The notes: generated from the letters alone by a model not told the origin. Shown: positions 1-9,218, counted from the stretch's first letter. The stretch is DNA of 64,000 nucleotides from Shewanella colwelliana ATCC 39565 (GCF_000518705.1 NZ_KI912480.1:106713-170712); one strand, 5' to 3'. Made by a program: numbers and translations.

Positions 1-264
1 TCTTGCGCCAGGCATTACACCTCTAAGTTCTTCAATCGGCATCAAATAGAGTAATTCATCGTCAAAGCCGACGACTTCAGCAATGAGGTCGCCCGCCATG
101 GTTTCTATACTGCATAGACTTCCAACAGGTGCTCGACAACCGGTGGCTTCGAGGGTTAACCCTACCACTCGTACCAGCTGACCGCTGGCATCTGGCAAGA
201 AAGCGTTAACTTGCTGCTCATGTAGATTAAGTTTATTGAGCAGTTGGTGTTGACGGGTCGTCAT
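1..264 (-). CDS. fliI: Flagellar export ATPase FliI, N-terminal fragment
   Basis: The first 88 codons are present; the gene runs off the left edge of the window. The reading frame opens with ATG at 264 and begins MTTRQHQLL. It contains the beta-barrel-like N-terminal region typical of FliI (GLTLEATGCRAPVGSLC, then GFDDELLYLMPIEE and the segment leading to LRGVMPGA). FliI is the ATPase that energises the flagellar type III export apparatus and works with FliH. The start lies inside the 3' end of fliH (32-bp overlap), so the two are translationally linked. The Walker motifs lie outside the window, so identification rests on the N-terminus and on the neighbours. Confidence 0.9.
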   Translation of the reverse strand, partial: MTTRQHQLLNKLNLHEQQVNAFLPDASGQLVRVVGLTLEATGCRAPVGSLCSIETMAGDLIAEVVGFDDELLYLMPIEELRGVMPGAR

Positions 265-1216
265 GGGATTGTTCACTCAAGTCAGTTTGGGGGTTATCGG
301 CGACGGGACTGGCTGTTGTAGGGTTGACCGATGCAGACTCATCGCCTCCTGCCATCTCGTCTATCGGCGCTGTAGTGGACTTATCCGCAGTCAACTGTTG
401 CTCTATCGCCTGTTGCTGTTGCACTTTTTGCTGCTCCAGCCGATTATCGCTCTGCACTAATCCCTCAAACACGGCTGCAATGCGGTGTTCTAACCCCATG
501 TCTACACGGCTGCGAACATTGCTGACGACACACTCACCTTGACGTAATGACGGATCACTTTCGAGTTGCCAACGATTTTTCCCAAGTTGTTCTTTGCCGT
601 AGAGTTGATGAACTAATGCCAAATCCTCTGGATGTAAGCGCACATTGATACCCTGCTCTTTAAGCGGTAACGCATCAATGCCTTGACGCAGTGCAGTGAG
701 AATATGTTCAGGATGAGTGTTCAGTTCATGACCTATGACGCACCTTGCCAATGACATACTTAATTTCACCAACGATTGCTCAATCTCAGTATCCAGCAGC
801 GACAGCGGCGCACTGAACTGCGCTAGCAATGTATCAAATTGAGCGATTTTTTCGGCGGCTTGTGCTAATCCCTCTTGCAAGCCTTGTTCATGGCCTTGGC
901 TAAAGCCCTCTTGATGCCCTTGCTCAAGACCAGCTAAACGCCCCTTCTCTAATCCCTCTTGATAACCTTGCTGTTGTCCTTGGGAAAAACCTTCGGTTTC
1001 CGCCTCGGCTCTAATCTCTTCTATTTCAGCCAACGTCGGCGGTAAAATACGTTGCTCAACTTCCACTGGTTCGCGTTGAGCCGCCTTACGACCAAACATG
1101 TTTTCTGCCGACGTATCGACCACAGGCGTAACATCGGGCAACTGCCAATGGCTAAAGCCTGTTTGACTCTCCTCATGCGCCGCAGTTTTATCAGCTTGAT
1201 CGTCTGGATTTGTCAT
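233..1216 (-). CDS. fliH: Flagellar export regulator FliH
   Basis: 327 aa. FliH binds and restrains the FliI ATPase and docks it at the C-ring and export gate. The N-terminal third is variable and acidic. Residues 76-116 form an unbroken array of eleven glycines spaced exactly four apart (GxxxG repeats rich in Q, E and H), a hallmark of FliH helices. The C-terminal domain (about 140-260) has the FliH/HrpE-like pattern with CVIGHEL and LHPEDLALV. The tail after about 265 is low-complexity Q/T/S-rich. Stop and start touch: fliG ends at 1216 where fliH begins. It is part of the fliE-F-G-H-I operon. Confidence 0.93.
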   Translation of the reverse strand: MTNPDDQADKTAAHEESQTGFSHWQLPDVTPVVDTSAENMFGRKAAQREPVEVEQRILPPTLAEIEEIRAEAETEGFSQGQQQGYQEGLEKGRLAGLEQGHQEGFSQGHEQGLQEGLAQAAEKIAQFDTLLAQFSAPLSLLDTEIEQSLVKLSMSLARCVIGHELNTHPEHILTALRQGIDALPLKEQGINVRLHPEDLALVHQLYGKEQLGKNRWQLESDPSLRQGECVVSNVRSRVDMGLEHRIAAVFEGLVQSDNRLEQQKVQQQQAIEQQLTADKSTTAPIDEMAGGDESASVNPTTASPVADNPQTDLSEQSHDDPSTPTAQ

Positions 1217-2265
1217 TATAAGAACTCTTCTCCGCCACCGCCGCCAAGGATGATTTCACCCGCATCACTAAGGCGTCTAGCAATAGACAAGATCTCTTTT
1301 TGAGCCACTTCAACTTCGCTGATGCGAATTGGACCCATTGCCTCTAAATCATCTTTAAGTAGTTCTGCCGCACGTTTAGACATGTTACGTAGAATCTTAT
1401 CTTTAAGCAGATCGTCAGCCCCTTTCAACGCCTTCATCAGTACGTCTTGTTGTACTTCGCGTAGTAAGGTTTGTATGCCCATATCGTCCACATCAGAGAG
1501 GTTTTCAAATACAAACATCAGATCTTGGATCTGCTGTGCCATCTCTTCATCAGATTCGCGCATAGTTTCCATTAGCTGACTTTCTACCCCGGTATCGAGG
1601 TAGTTCATAATGTTAGCTGCCGCCTTCAGACCACCCATCTTAGCGGCTTGCGCACCGCCTTGACCGGCAAACTGTTTTTCCATGATGTCATTAAGCTCTT
1701 GCAGTGCAGCTGGCTGAACCTCTTCTAGATTTGCAATACGCATCATTAAATCGAGACGGGTATTTTCTGGCGCCTGTGCAAAAATTTCTGCAGCTTGATC
1801 TGGCTCCAAGTAGGACAAAACAATGGTTTGGATCTGAGGGTGCTCGTTTTGAATGATGGTCGCAACTTGTCTTGCATCCATCCATTTCAACGATTCTAGA
1901 CCCTTAGCCCCACCGCCCATAATGATCTGTTCAATCAGATTACCCGCCTTATCTTCACCTAAGGCGGCAGTTAATGCCTTTCTGACAAACTCTTCACTAT
2001 TAAAACCAATAGATGAGTACTTTTGGACCTCTTCAAGAAACAGCTTATGCACACCAATCACTTTGTTTTGACCAAAGTCCTTCATGGCGGCCATCGACAT
2101 ACCCACCTTTTGCACTTGCTTGGGTTCTAGATGCTTTAAAATTGACGCAGCATCCGCTTCACTCAAGCTCAACAATAAAATCGCGGTTTTCTCGATACCC
2201 GTTAGGTCATCGACATTAAATTCACCCGATGCGCCGGTAGCGACTACACTCTTTTCATCACTCAT
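1216..2265 (-). CDS. fliG: Flagellar motor switch protein FliG
   Basis: 349 aa from the ATG at 2265 (MSDEKSVVATG). An in-frame start at 2313 would add 16 residues that overlap fliF more deeply and do not look like FliG. The family domains are visible: the N-terminal FliF-binding region (TGIEKTAILLLSLSEADAA), the EHPQ motif of the middle domain (residues about 125-128) and the C-terminal torque helix region with MRNMSKRAAELLKDDLEAMGP-like charged residues. The protein ends GGGGEEFL. It forms the upper C-ring and couples stator ion flow to rotation. It overlaps the end of fliF by 8 bp. Confidence 0.95.
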   Translation of the reverse strand: MSDEKSVVATGASGEFNVDDLTGIEKTAILLLSLSEADAASILKHLEPKQVQKVGMSMAAMKDFGQNKVIGVHKLFLEEVQKYSSIGFNSEEFVRKALTAALGEDKAGNLIEQIIMGGGAKGLESLKWMDARQVATIIQNEHPQIQTIVLSYLEPDQAAEIFAQAPENTRLDLMMRIANLEEVQPAALQELNDIMEKQFAGQGGAQAAKMGGLKAAANIMNYLDTGVESQLMETMRESDEEMAQQIQDLMFVFENLSDVDDMGIQTLLREVQQDVLMKALKGADDLLKDKILRNMSKRAAELLKDDLEAMGPIRISEVEVAQKEILSIARRLSDAGEIILGGGGGEEFL

Positions 2266-3961
2266 TGTCTTGTAACCAACCTTTAACGACTTGCGTGGAA
2301 AGTTCAGGCTCATTAGCCACTAACGCACGAATAGCTTTGATCATATCATCGTCTTTATGCAGATCGGGGATCAAAATTGAACCATCATCGGCATAACTAT
2401 ACTCTGCATCGGGTCGATTAAGCATCCCAAGTGTATCGGCAGCATACTGATCTTCAATCTCGGCTAGCTCATCACCCAGTGATGGCTCATCTGGCATATT
2501 ATGCGCATCAGGGTAAATCAAGCGTTTAAGCATTGGTCTCACCACAAAAATAATCAGCGCTAAGATGATAATACCACCCATGACTAACTTAATCGCTCGC
2601 CAGAACCATGGCTGTTCCCAAAGTTCTGGGGCTGGCGCTTCCTCGATAAGTTGGTCCATAAATGGCACAGTGACCACTTCAATCATGTCACCACGTTGGG
2701 TGTTAAATCCAACTGCCCCCTCTAATAAACGGCGGATATTTGCCATCTCTTGTTCGGTTCTCGCCACACGTGATACTTGACCGTCTTCACCTGCGGCGCC
2801 CGTTTTAAAATCAACGGCCACTGAGACACTCACGCGTCTGACCACACCAATTTGTTGGCGCGTATGACTAATTGTAGTATCCAGTTCATAGTTACGAGTC
2901 GCCTCTTTATGACTGGAACCTGGATTCGTATTGGCTTCTTGGTTTTCAGTAGCATTTTGCGGGATGTTGGCTTCCATTGGCGGTTGATTGCTCAGTGCTC
3001 CAGGAATACCACCAGTCGATGAACCCGTAGAACTATTTTCAACTGTCATTTCACTGCGCACCGCTGGAAGATCGGGGTTATAGCGCTTAGCAGTTTGCTC
3101 AACAGCGGTGAAGTCCATATTGACATCAACCTGAGCTGTAAAGTTCTCCGGTCCAAGAATTGGCATTAAAATTGAGTCAATCTTGCTGCGATACTCAGCT
3201 TCTTTTTGCTGAACGAGTTCTAATTCACGTCTTGCTCTAGCCGACACTCCATCCTGACTGCCAGAATTTAATAAACGACCATTTGAGTCTGTGACCGTCA
3301 CACGTGTGGGTTCTAAACCATGAACTGCCGATGCAACGATATCGACAATGGAGTCGACCTCTTCTTGTCCCAGCCCACCACGGCGAGTATTGATAACCAC
3401 AGTTGCACTAGGCTTAGAACGATTTCTAGCAAACACATTTTCTTTAGGAATGGCGAGAATCACTTTAGCGCGACTAACACTATTAAGCTCTTCTATGGTA
3501 CGAGCCAAGTTTTGCTCTTGGCTATGTTTGAGTCTCGCCGACTCCATACGTTGACTCACACCAAAGCCACTATCTTGTGTAAGGAAGTCATTTTTAGCGG
3601 CACTGTTATCAATACCAGCGCGACTCAACATCATTTTCACTTGTTGGTATTGATCTTCGGGTACTTTGAGCACATCAACTTCAATTTGATACTTCACTTT
3701 GTTTTTATCAAGTACGTCGAGCACTTGCACCATCTCTTGCGTATCCATCTTGCCTAATGGGCGATACTCTGGTTCTTGTGCCCACAACATGACGAACACC
3801 GCTAAGGCTAAACAGATAGCTAAGGCCAATATCATAGTCACTTGGCGTAGCATATCGACACCGCCAAAGGCACTGCCTCTTGGCTTATGCTCCTCTTGAA
3901 CCCCACCGGCTAACATATCACCTGCAGTGGAATTTGTTCCAACTACCATATCTGTGCTCAC
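2258..3961 (-). CDS. fliF: Flagellar MS-ring protein FliF
   Basis: 567 aa, normal for the family. FliF forms the inner-membrane MS ring on which the rotor and export gate are built. Two membrane segments flank a large periplasmic part: the first near residues 38-65 (QVTMILALAICLALAVFVML) and the second near 455-480 (AIKLVMGGIIILALIIFVV). The C-terminal cytoplasmic tail binds FliG. The secretin-like ring-building motif region begins YRPLGKMDTQEMVQVLDVL. The start is GTG at 3961, preceded by AGCAGG 8 nt upstream; an ATG four codons further in (3949) is the alternative. Confidence 0.95.
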   Translation of the reverse strand: MSTDMVVGTNSTAGDMLAGGVQEEHKPRGSAFGGVDMLRQVTMILALAICLALAVFVMLWAQEPEYRPLGKMDTQEMVQVLDVLDKNKVKYQIEVDVLKVPEDQYQQVKMMLSRAGIDNSAAKNDFLTQDSGFGVSQRMESARLKHSQEQNLARTIEELNSVSRAKVILAIPKENVFARNRSKPSATVVINTRRGGLGQEEVDSIVDIVASAVHGLEPTRVTVTDSNGRLLNSGSQDGVSARARRELELVQQKEAEYRSKIDSILMPILGPENFTAQVDVNMDFTAVEQTAKRYNPDLPAVRSEMTVENSSTGSSTGGIPGALSNQPPMEANIPQNATENQEANTNPGSSHKEATRNYELDTTISHTRQQIGVVRRVSVSVAVDFKTGAAGEDGQVSRVARTEQEMANIRRLLEGAVGFNTQRGDMIEVVTVPFMDQLIEEAPAPELWEQPWFWRAIKLVMGGIIILALIIFVVRPMLKRLIYPDAHNMPDEPSLGDELAEIEDQYAADTLGMLNRPDAEYSYADDGSILIPDLHKDDDMIKAIRALVANEPELSTQVVKGWLQDNE

Positions 3962-4020
3962 AATAGATACCTGCTTTTCTTGATCATGGTGTCATTAAAA
4001 ATCATTGAAAATGGCATGCC

Positions 4021-4353
4021 TTAAACAGGCATACTCATAATCTCTTTATAAGCTTCAACCAGCTTGTTACGCACCTGCACTGTCGCTTCAAATGCTACAC
4101 TGGCTTTTTCACGCGCAATGACCGTATCAGACAGGGTCACTCGCGTATCACCCATATCGAGTCTGGTTTGCATAGACGAAGAGTTTGCTTGCAGTGAATT
4201 GACACTGCCAACGGCTTGGGAAAGCAACTGGCCGAAATCACTACCACTGGTATTGGCGACCTGCTGCGTTATGCCAGATGTGAGTCCATTAGGCTTTATT
4301 TCGCCGCTAAGCGTTTGCATCTCTTGTAATAATGAGTTGGCACCAATCTGCAT
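4021..4353 (-). CDS. fliE: Flagellar hook-basal body protein FliE
   Basis: 110 aa. FliE is the small rod adaptor joining the MS ring to the proximal rod and is exported early. The C-terminal half carries the family signature: LSDTVIAREKASVAFEATVQ, then VRNKLVEAYKEIMSMPV at the C-terminus. It is the first gene of the fliEFGHI transcription unit and is preceded by a sigma-54 promoter at 4408-4424. The fliF start lies 59 bp beyond its stop. Confidence 0.94.
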   Translation of the reverse strand: MQIGANSLLQEMQTLSGEIKPNGLTSGITQQVANTSGSDFGQLLSQAVGSVNSLQANSSSMQTRLDMGDTRVTLSDTVIAREKASVAFEATVQVRNKLVEAYKEIMSMPV

Positions 4354-4407
4354 ACTAACCTCTCTGTCGCCGAATATTTGACGAAATTCACTCGTTAAAT
4401 AGGGTAA

Positions 4408-4424
4408 TGCAAAATGTTTGCCAA
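4408..4424 (-). promoter_or_regulatory. Sigma-54 (RpoN) promoter of the fliE operon
   Basis: The minus strand reads TTGGCAAACATTTTGCA, with GG at 4422-4421 and GC at 4410-4409 separated by exactly 10 bp. It differs from the RpoN consensus TTGGCAC-N5-TTGCW at one core position. It lies about 55 bp upstream of the fliE start and is probably activated by FlrC or FlrA. Confidence 0.8.
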
Positions 4425-4471
4425 ATTGACTGTATCAATGAGAGGAATACTTTGGGGATGTCTAGATAGGT

Positions 4472-4505
4472 AAAAAAGAGCGGCGAACGGTATTAACCAT
4501 TCGCC
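4472..4505 (-). terminator. Rho-independent terminator after flrC
   Basis: On the minus strand, GGCGAA plus GG/CC arms (4482-4490 and 4497-4505, one mismatch) form a hairpin followed by a run of six T (4477-4472). It sits 40 bp after the flrC stop and upstream of the fliE promoter, separating the flrBC and fliE units. A second perfect 8-bp hairpin at 4519-4538 lies just before it without a U-tract. Confidence 0.7.
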
Positions 4506-4545
4506 CTAATTTTGAGGTGAGCACCATATCTGGTGTTCATCGCCC

Positions 4546-5892
4546 CTAAGCAGGGATCTGTATGCCAATGTCACGCATACGAGCCATTTTGTACCTAAGT
4601 GTTCGCGCACTGATCCCCAATTTCTCAGCGACCAACTTTCGACTGCCATTACATTGGGACAAGGTTTCAAGAATAATCACATGCTCTTGGGCTTTAAGTT
4701 CATCACCCAACCCATCCATCTCTGGAGGTTGAGCCTCGGTCAATAGATCCTTATCTAAAATCACATCCTGCGCATCGATAATAATATCGCTGGCAGTAAT
4801 CGACTCGCCCGTTTGCAAAATGAGTGCGCGTTGAATCACATTATCCAATTCACGTACATTACCTGGCCAGCGATGAGTCAACAGACGTCGGCAGGCTGAC
4901 TCATCAATTAATGGTGATGATGCCATCCCTGACGTCTCAGCGTGACGCTGAACAAGGTGACGTGCTAGCGGCAGAATATCTGCAGGTCGTTGATAAAGTG
5001 CTGGCCAAGTGAGCGGGAATACGTTAATTCGGTAATAGAGATCTTCTCTAAACTCTCCTTGCGACACGATCGCCTTCAAGTCTCGATTGGATGTCGCAAG
5101 CACCCGCACATCTAACTTAATGGTTTTTCGACCACCTAACCTTTCAACTTCTCGCTCTTGAAGTACCCGCAACAGCTTGGCTTGCAAACCTAAATCCATT
5201 TCAGATATTTCATCGAGTAATAATGTCCCGCCTTGCGCCTGTTCAAATTTTCCAGGGCAAGCTTGGTAAGCCCCAGTAAATGCACCTTTTTCGTAACCAA
5301 AAAGCGTCGCTTCAAGCATGTTTTCAGGAATAGCAGCACAGTTAATTGCAACAAATGGGCCATCAATTCGACTGCTGTTTTGATGAATATAACGCGCTAA
5401 CACCTCTTTACCTGAACCACTTGGCCCTAGGATCATTACTGATGCATCTGATGCTGCAACCTTTTGTGCAAGACCCAATAAAGCCAAACTCTTATCATCG
5501 GCGACAATAGGTTGGTTCTGAACCAACTTGGGTTTTAGATAACGTGAAACCTGATTTAATAATACTTCAGGTGCAAACGGCTTGGCTAAATAATCAACCG
5601 CGCCCAGTTTAATGGCGCTTACTGCATTATCTATTGTTGCAAATGCCGTCATCAATAATATCGGCAGTTGGCTATGATGTTGCTGTAGATAATTGACAAG
5701 CCCGAGCCCACCAATTCCCTCCATCTGCACATCACTGATCACCATATCAAATTGATACTCTTTAAGTGCGATAATCGCGGCTTCAGCAGAGTTAACGTCA
5801 ACACACTCATATTGGGCTAATAGCAAGGTATCAACCAACGCCTCACGCAGCGCTGCATCATCTTCAACCAACAGTAGCTTTGCTTCAGACAT
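4546..5892 (-). CDS. flrC: Sigma-54-dependent flagellar response regulator FlrC
   Basis: 448 aa NtrC-type activator. The receiver domain (1-115) has the acidic pocket at D11/D12 and phospho-acceptor D54 in VISDVQM. The AAA+ domain (about 130-365) has a Walker A (GPSGSGKEV), the sigma-54 contact loop GAFTGA and a Walker B region (LLLDEISEM). A Fis-type HTH (GSRKLVAEKLGISARTLRYK) closes the protein. FlrC activates class III flagellar promoters (basal body, hook) with RpoN after phosphorylation by FlrB. Its start overlaps the flrB stop by 8 bp, so the pair is co-translated. Confidence 0.95.
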   Translation of the reverse strand: MSEAKLLLVEDDAALREALVDTLLLAQYECVDVNSAEAAIIALKEYQFDMVISDVQMEGIGGLGLVNYLQQHHSQLPILLMTAFATIDNAVSAIKLGAVDYLAKPFAPEVLLNQVSRYLKPKLVQNQPIVADDKSLALLGLAQKVAASDASVMILGPSGSGKEVLARYIHQNSSRIDGPFVAINCAAIPENMLEATLFGYEKGAFTGAYQACPGKFEQAQGGTLLLDEISEMDLGLQAKLLRVLQEREVERLGGRKTIKLDVRVLATSNRDLKAIVSQGEFREDLYYRINVFPLTWPALYQRPADILPLARHLVQRHAETSGMASSPLIDESACRRLLTHRWPGNVRELDNVIQRALILQTGESITASDIIIDAQDVILDKDLLTEAQPPEMDGLGDELKAQEHVIILETLSQCNGSRKLVAEKLGISARTLRYKMARMRDIGIQIPA

Positions 5893-6961
5893 GGGACACC
5901 TCCATCACGTTTTCGTCGTCCAGCGCAGGCAATGTAAATGATGCGCGGCAACCTCTATCTTTAATACAATTTAGCTGTAACTTGCCATGATGATTAGCGA
6001 CAACCGTTTGCACCACGGCAAGTCCAAGGCCCGTTCCTTGTGCTTTGGTGGTAAAAAACGGTTCAAGTACCTGCTCCTGCATCGCCTTGTCTAACCCTTT
6101 ACCGTTATCAATCACTTCAAAACATATTTGGTGACTATCATCTTTAGCACATATCCATACCTGAGTAGCCCCTGCTTCCATACTGTTAATCACCAGATTA
6201 TTAATGGCTGAACTCAAGGCTGCGCTGTTAGCTTTAAAAGGTAATGTTGAACTATTTTGTATTGTTAACTGACATTTTTTTTGCAAAGCAATGGGGTCGC
6301 AATTGGCCTGCACTGTATTGATGACATCAGTCATAGTAACGACATCACACAAAGCTTGCTGTCGTCCTTTAGCCATCAAAAGCATCTCATCGACTTGGCT
6401 TGACAGCTCATTTAGCCGATCGACGAGTTTACCTTGAAAGCGCTGGCGTGCATCACCAGAGAGCCTGGGGCTGCCAAGATTAGAAGCGTATAACAGCGCA
6501 GCGGTTAATGGTGTTCGAACTTGATGAGCTAGACTTGCCACCATTTTCCCCAGTGCAGATAGACGTTGTAGGTGTGACAAATTCTTTTGCAATAACCGTG
6601 TTTCTGTCAGATCGGTTAACACAATCAGCTGTCCAGGTTCTGGAGTAAGTGGTGTTATCGCCAACTTAACTCGGCGACCATTCTTTAAAGAGACTTCGTG
6701 CCCATCATCATCCTGGGGAGAAAATGCACGATTGATGATCTGTAGCCAGCGCATACCGGCCAATGGCTGGCCAAGCAGTTGCACGGCTACTGGGTTGGCT
6801 TCTGTCACAATACCATCCCCATTGATGATCACTACGCCAGATGGCATTGCCTGTAAAATGTGTTCCATTCTGCTCGTCATCGCGTCATTAGCGACCGAGT
6901 TGGTTGCCAAAGGCTGAGCTGACAAAAAATCAGGAAAATGTAGTTTGGGGTTAGCGGACAT
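5885..6961 (-). CDS. flrB: Flagellar sensor histidine kinase FlrB
   Basis: 358 aa from ATG 6961, which has GGAG five bases upstream; a GTG two codons earlier (6967) has no room for a ribosome-binding site. It is cytosolic, with no membrane segment. Order: an N-terminal PAS-like domain (about 30-120, PSGVVIINGDGIVTEANPVA), a HisKA H-box (LAHQVRTPLTAALLY), then an HATPase with N-box (INNLVINSMEAGA), G1 (VIDNGKGLD) and G2 (GTGLGLAVVQ). It phosphorylates FlrC. The soluble architecture fits a sensor of internal assembly state rather than an external ligand; that last point is inference. Confidence 0.94.
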   Translation of the reverse strand: MSANPKLHFPDFLSAQPLATNSVANDAMTSRMEHILQAMPSGVVIINGDGIVTEANPVAVQLLGQPLAGMRWLQIINRAFSPQDDDGHEVSLKNGRRVKLAITPLTPEPGQLIVLTDLTETRLLQKNLSHLQRLSALGKMVASLAHQVRTPLTAALLYASNLGSPRLSGDARQRFQGKLVDRLNELSSQVDEMLLMAKGRQQALCDVVTMTDVINTVQANCDPIALQKKCQLTIQNSSTLPFKANSAALSSAINNLVINSMEAGATQVWICAKDDSHQICFEVIDNGKGLDKAMQEQVLEPFFTTKAQGTGLGLAVVQTVVANHHGKLQLNCIKDRGCRASFTLPALDDENVMEVSHV

Positions 6962-6998
6962 ATACACTCCGTCAATAAATTGCTGCTAACGGAGTCAA

Positions 6999-7016
6999 TG
7001 CAGGTTTAATGCCAAA
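6999..7016 (-). promoter_or_regulatory. Probable sigma-54 promoter of flrBC
   Basis: The minus strand reads TTTGGCATTAAACCTGCA. GG (7013-7012) and GC (7001-7000) are 10 bp apart, with two departures from the TGGCAC/TTGC core. It sits about 40 bp upstream of the flrB start, where FlrA-dependent control is expected from Vibrio flrBC. Confidence 0.6.
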
Positions 7017-7105
7017 AATTATCTATTTTAAAACAGTAAGATGAGTTAATTTGGTGGGTACAGGCTCTGTCCATAGAGCCACATAGAAAGTCTATTATAT
7101 CGCGG

Positions 7106-8539
7106 TTAATCTTTACTCATGCCATATTTGCGCATTTTCTCTACCAAGGTAGTTCGGCGAATCCCCAACATTTCAGCGGCTCTAGCAACCACGTTATCTT
7201 GTTGATCTAGCGCTTGCCTGATCATATCAATCTCAAGTTCTGCAAGCAGATCCTTCAGATTAACCCCTTCAGGTGGCAATTCGCTCGGGAATCGGCTTTC
7301 AGGAATATCCACTTGAACTTCATCACTAAAAATAGAAGCCAATGCGTCTCGCTCAAGCTCCTCTTCACTCACTTGTACCTGATATTCAGGCACATCAATA
7401 TGGCGATATTTTATTGGTAAATCATTAACGTCAACCAACCCACCCGGATAAAGAATGGTGAGCCGTTCAACTAAATTAGAGAGTTCACGCACATTGCCAG
7501 ACCATGAGTGTTCTTTAAGAGACTCTATCGCTCTCTGGGTAAAACGAACCTTGCCACGTCCTTCGTTATAAACGCGACTGACCAGTTCTTGAAGCAACAG
7601 TGGAATATCATCTTTTCGCTCGCATAGCGCAGGCATTTCAACCGGGAACACATTCAACCGATAAAACAGATCTTCACGAAACTCACCATCGGCGATCATG
7701 GTTTCTAGTTCTCGGTGCGTCGCTGCAATTACACGAACGTCGGTTTTTATCGCTTTACTACCGCCAACGCGCTCAAAGACACGCTCTTGCAATACTCGTA
7801 GTAATTTAACTTGCATCTGCAGAGGCATATCACCGATCTCATCGAGAAACAGCGTACCGCCTTCGGCGAGTTCAAAACGTCCTTTACGCGCACTAATCGC
7901 TCCCGTAAACGACCCTTTTTCATGACCAAAGAGTTCACTTTCTAACAGCTCAGCCGGAATTGCGCCACAGTTGACCGGAATAAAAGGTCCATCACGGCGC
8001 TCTGAAATATAGTGAATATTTCTTGCCACAACCTCTTTACCCGTTCCTGATTGTCCCAATACCAAAACTGTTGCATCTGACGTCGCAACTTGGTTGATAA
8101 GGTGACGGACTTGAGCAATACCATCACTACGGCCAACAAGGCTTCTAAACAGTTTGGTCTGGTTACCGCTGGTAGGTACATCAGGTCGTTTTGCCTGAAC
8201 ATATACTTGGCAAAAGTGCAATAACTCGGTCAATTGCGGATAATTGAGTGGTTCCTCAATATGACCTAAAATATTAGACGCATTGCCCTCGCCCAGTTCA
8301 CCAAGCAGTAAAATGGGCTGCCATGGCAGCTTTGCAGCAATAGATAGTAGGAGTTCTTTCGATTGCGATTCTTGAGCAATGACTAGCGCTCTAAATCGGG
8401 TATTAGAAATTCGTGCTTCAAGCTTGTCAACGGCAAGCAGTTCAACTTGTTCACCGAGAAACTCGAATACACACGATAAGCGATTAATTCGCTCTGATTG
8501 ATTACCGACAAGTAGAATTCGTTGATCTGTTTGCATCAT
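7106..8539 (-). CDS. flrA: Flagellar master regulator FlrA
   Basis: 477 aa. FlrA is the top-level sigma-54 activator of polar flagellar genes in Vibrio and Shewanella. The N-terminal FleQ-type domain (about 1-125) lacks the conserved phospho-acceptor environment. The AAA+ domain (about 140-375) shows Walker A GQSGTGKEV, the variant loop GSFTGA instead of GAFTGA, as in FleQ/FlrA, and LFLDEIGDMP. The C-terminal Fis HTH is NVVARAAEMLGIRRTTL. FlrA/FleQ homologues bind c-di-GMP through the AAA+ domain. There are two tandem ATG codons at the start (8539, 8536). It is transcribed separately from flrBC and has a sigma-70-like promoter. Confidence 0.95.
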   Translation of the reverse strand: MMQTDQRILLVGNQSERINRLSCVFEFLGEQVELLAVDKLEARISNTRFRALVIAQESQSKELLLSIAAKLPWQPILLLGELGEGNASNILGHIEEPLNYPQLTELLHFCQVYVQAKRPDVPTSGNQTKLFRSLVGRSDGIAQVRHLINQVATSDATVLVLGQSGTGKEVVARNIHYISERRDGPFIPVNCGAIPAELLESELFGHEKGSFTGAISARKGRFELAEGGTLFLDEIGDMPLQMQVKLLRVLQERVFERVGGSKAIKTDVRVIAATHRELETMIADGEFREDLFYRLNVFPVEMPALCERKDDIPLLLQELVSRVYNEGRGKVRFTQRAIESLKEHSWSGNVRELSNLVERLTILYPGGLVDVNDLPIKYRHIDVPEYQVQVSEEELERDALASIFSDEVQVDIPESRFPSELPPEGVNLKDLLAELEIDMIRQALDQQDNVVARAAEMLGIRRTTLVEKMRKYGMSKD

Positions 8540-8616
8540 TTAAGAAGGCCGTAAAGCGCTCAGTGTTATTCGCATTAATTATTAGTGTTAGTTGCTTCGA
8601 AAGCGAGATAATTGTT

Positions 8617-8645
8617 TTAATACATTTCCATAAAATAACTATCAA
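8617..8645 (-). promoter_or_regulatory. Candidate sigma-70 promoter of flrA
   Basis: The minus strand shows TTGATA, a 17-bp spacer and TATTAA, about 75 bp upstream of the flrA start. A housekeeping promoter suits the apex of the hierarchy. It is a consensus match only. Confidence 0.4.
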
Positions 8646-8741
8646 GAGGAATAGTGTATTATCAGCGACATATTAGCAAGTATCAGATTCATTTTCTGAC
8701 TAACTCATCTGATTTTAGAACAAATTCTCAACGTATCAAGC

Positions 8742-8769
8742 GGCAAACGTCAAACAGTTGACGCTTGCC
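8742..8769 (-). terminator. Hairpin after fliS, possible terminator
   Basis: Arms GGCAAACGTCAA (8742-8753) and TTGACGCTTGCC (8758-8769) pair over 12 bp with one mismatch and an ACAG loop, 38 bp after the fliS stop. No U-tract follows on the minus strand, so it may be a 3'-end stabiliser or a factor-dependent terminator. Confidence 0.35.
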
Positions 8770-8807
8770 AATATTTTGAACGGTTAAGTCATTACAGTAT
8801 ATACTGG

Positions 8808-9218
8808 TTAAACCGCTTCTGTATGAGAGGCTATATGGTGTTGCTCTTGAGGAATTGCGTCCCAGCCCTCTTTAATCGTGCGAATAATCTCACACACATC
8901 ATCAATTGCCTGAACATCATTATTTAGATTAGCTTCCGTTATCCTAAGCAACATGAAATCATATAAGTTACTTAAATTATTAGCTATATCTCCCCCAGCA
9001 TCCATATTTAAACTATTGTTTAAACCTGTAATAATACCTATCGCTTTACTGATATAAATGCCTTTATTTTGAATATCATTATGCTCAATGGCATAACGGC
9101 TTTGAGCAAGGCGTTGCAGCGCACCCTCAAACATCATTTGGATAATGCGATGTGGCGAGGCCACAGAGATTTCACTTTCTACTGACACTTTGCGATATGA
9201 TTGAAGTGACTTTCTCAT
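8808..9218 (-). CDS. fliS: Flagellin export chaperone FliS
   Basis: 136 aa. FliS binds the C-terminal D0 helix of flagellin in the cytoplasm, preventing premature polymerisation and presenting it to the export gate. The family helices are clear: the segment beginning SYRKVSVESEISVASPHRII, MMFEGALQRLAQSRYAIE, then the YISKAIGIITGLNNSLNMD region and NLYDFMLLRITEANL. It is the last gene of flaG-fliD-fliT-like-fliS, 6 bp beyond the preceding stop. Confidence 0.95.
   Translation of the reverse strand: MRKSLQSYRKVSVESEISVASPHRIIQMMFEGALQRLAQSRYAIEHNDIQNKGIYISKAIGIITGLNNSLNMDAGGDIANNLSNLYDFMLLRITEANLNNDVQAIDDVCEIIRTIKEGWDAIPQEQHHIASHTEAV

Noticed and set aside
3320..3757. 145-codon plus-strand frame inside fliF
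   Set aside because: The composition is that of a reverse-strand shadow of fliF; no ribosome-binding site and no recognisable family.
7747..8202. Overlapping minus-strand frames inside flrA
   Set aside because: They lie in alternative frames of a conserved AAA+ domain; FlrA itself explains the region.
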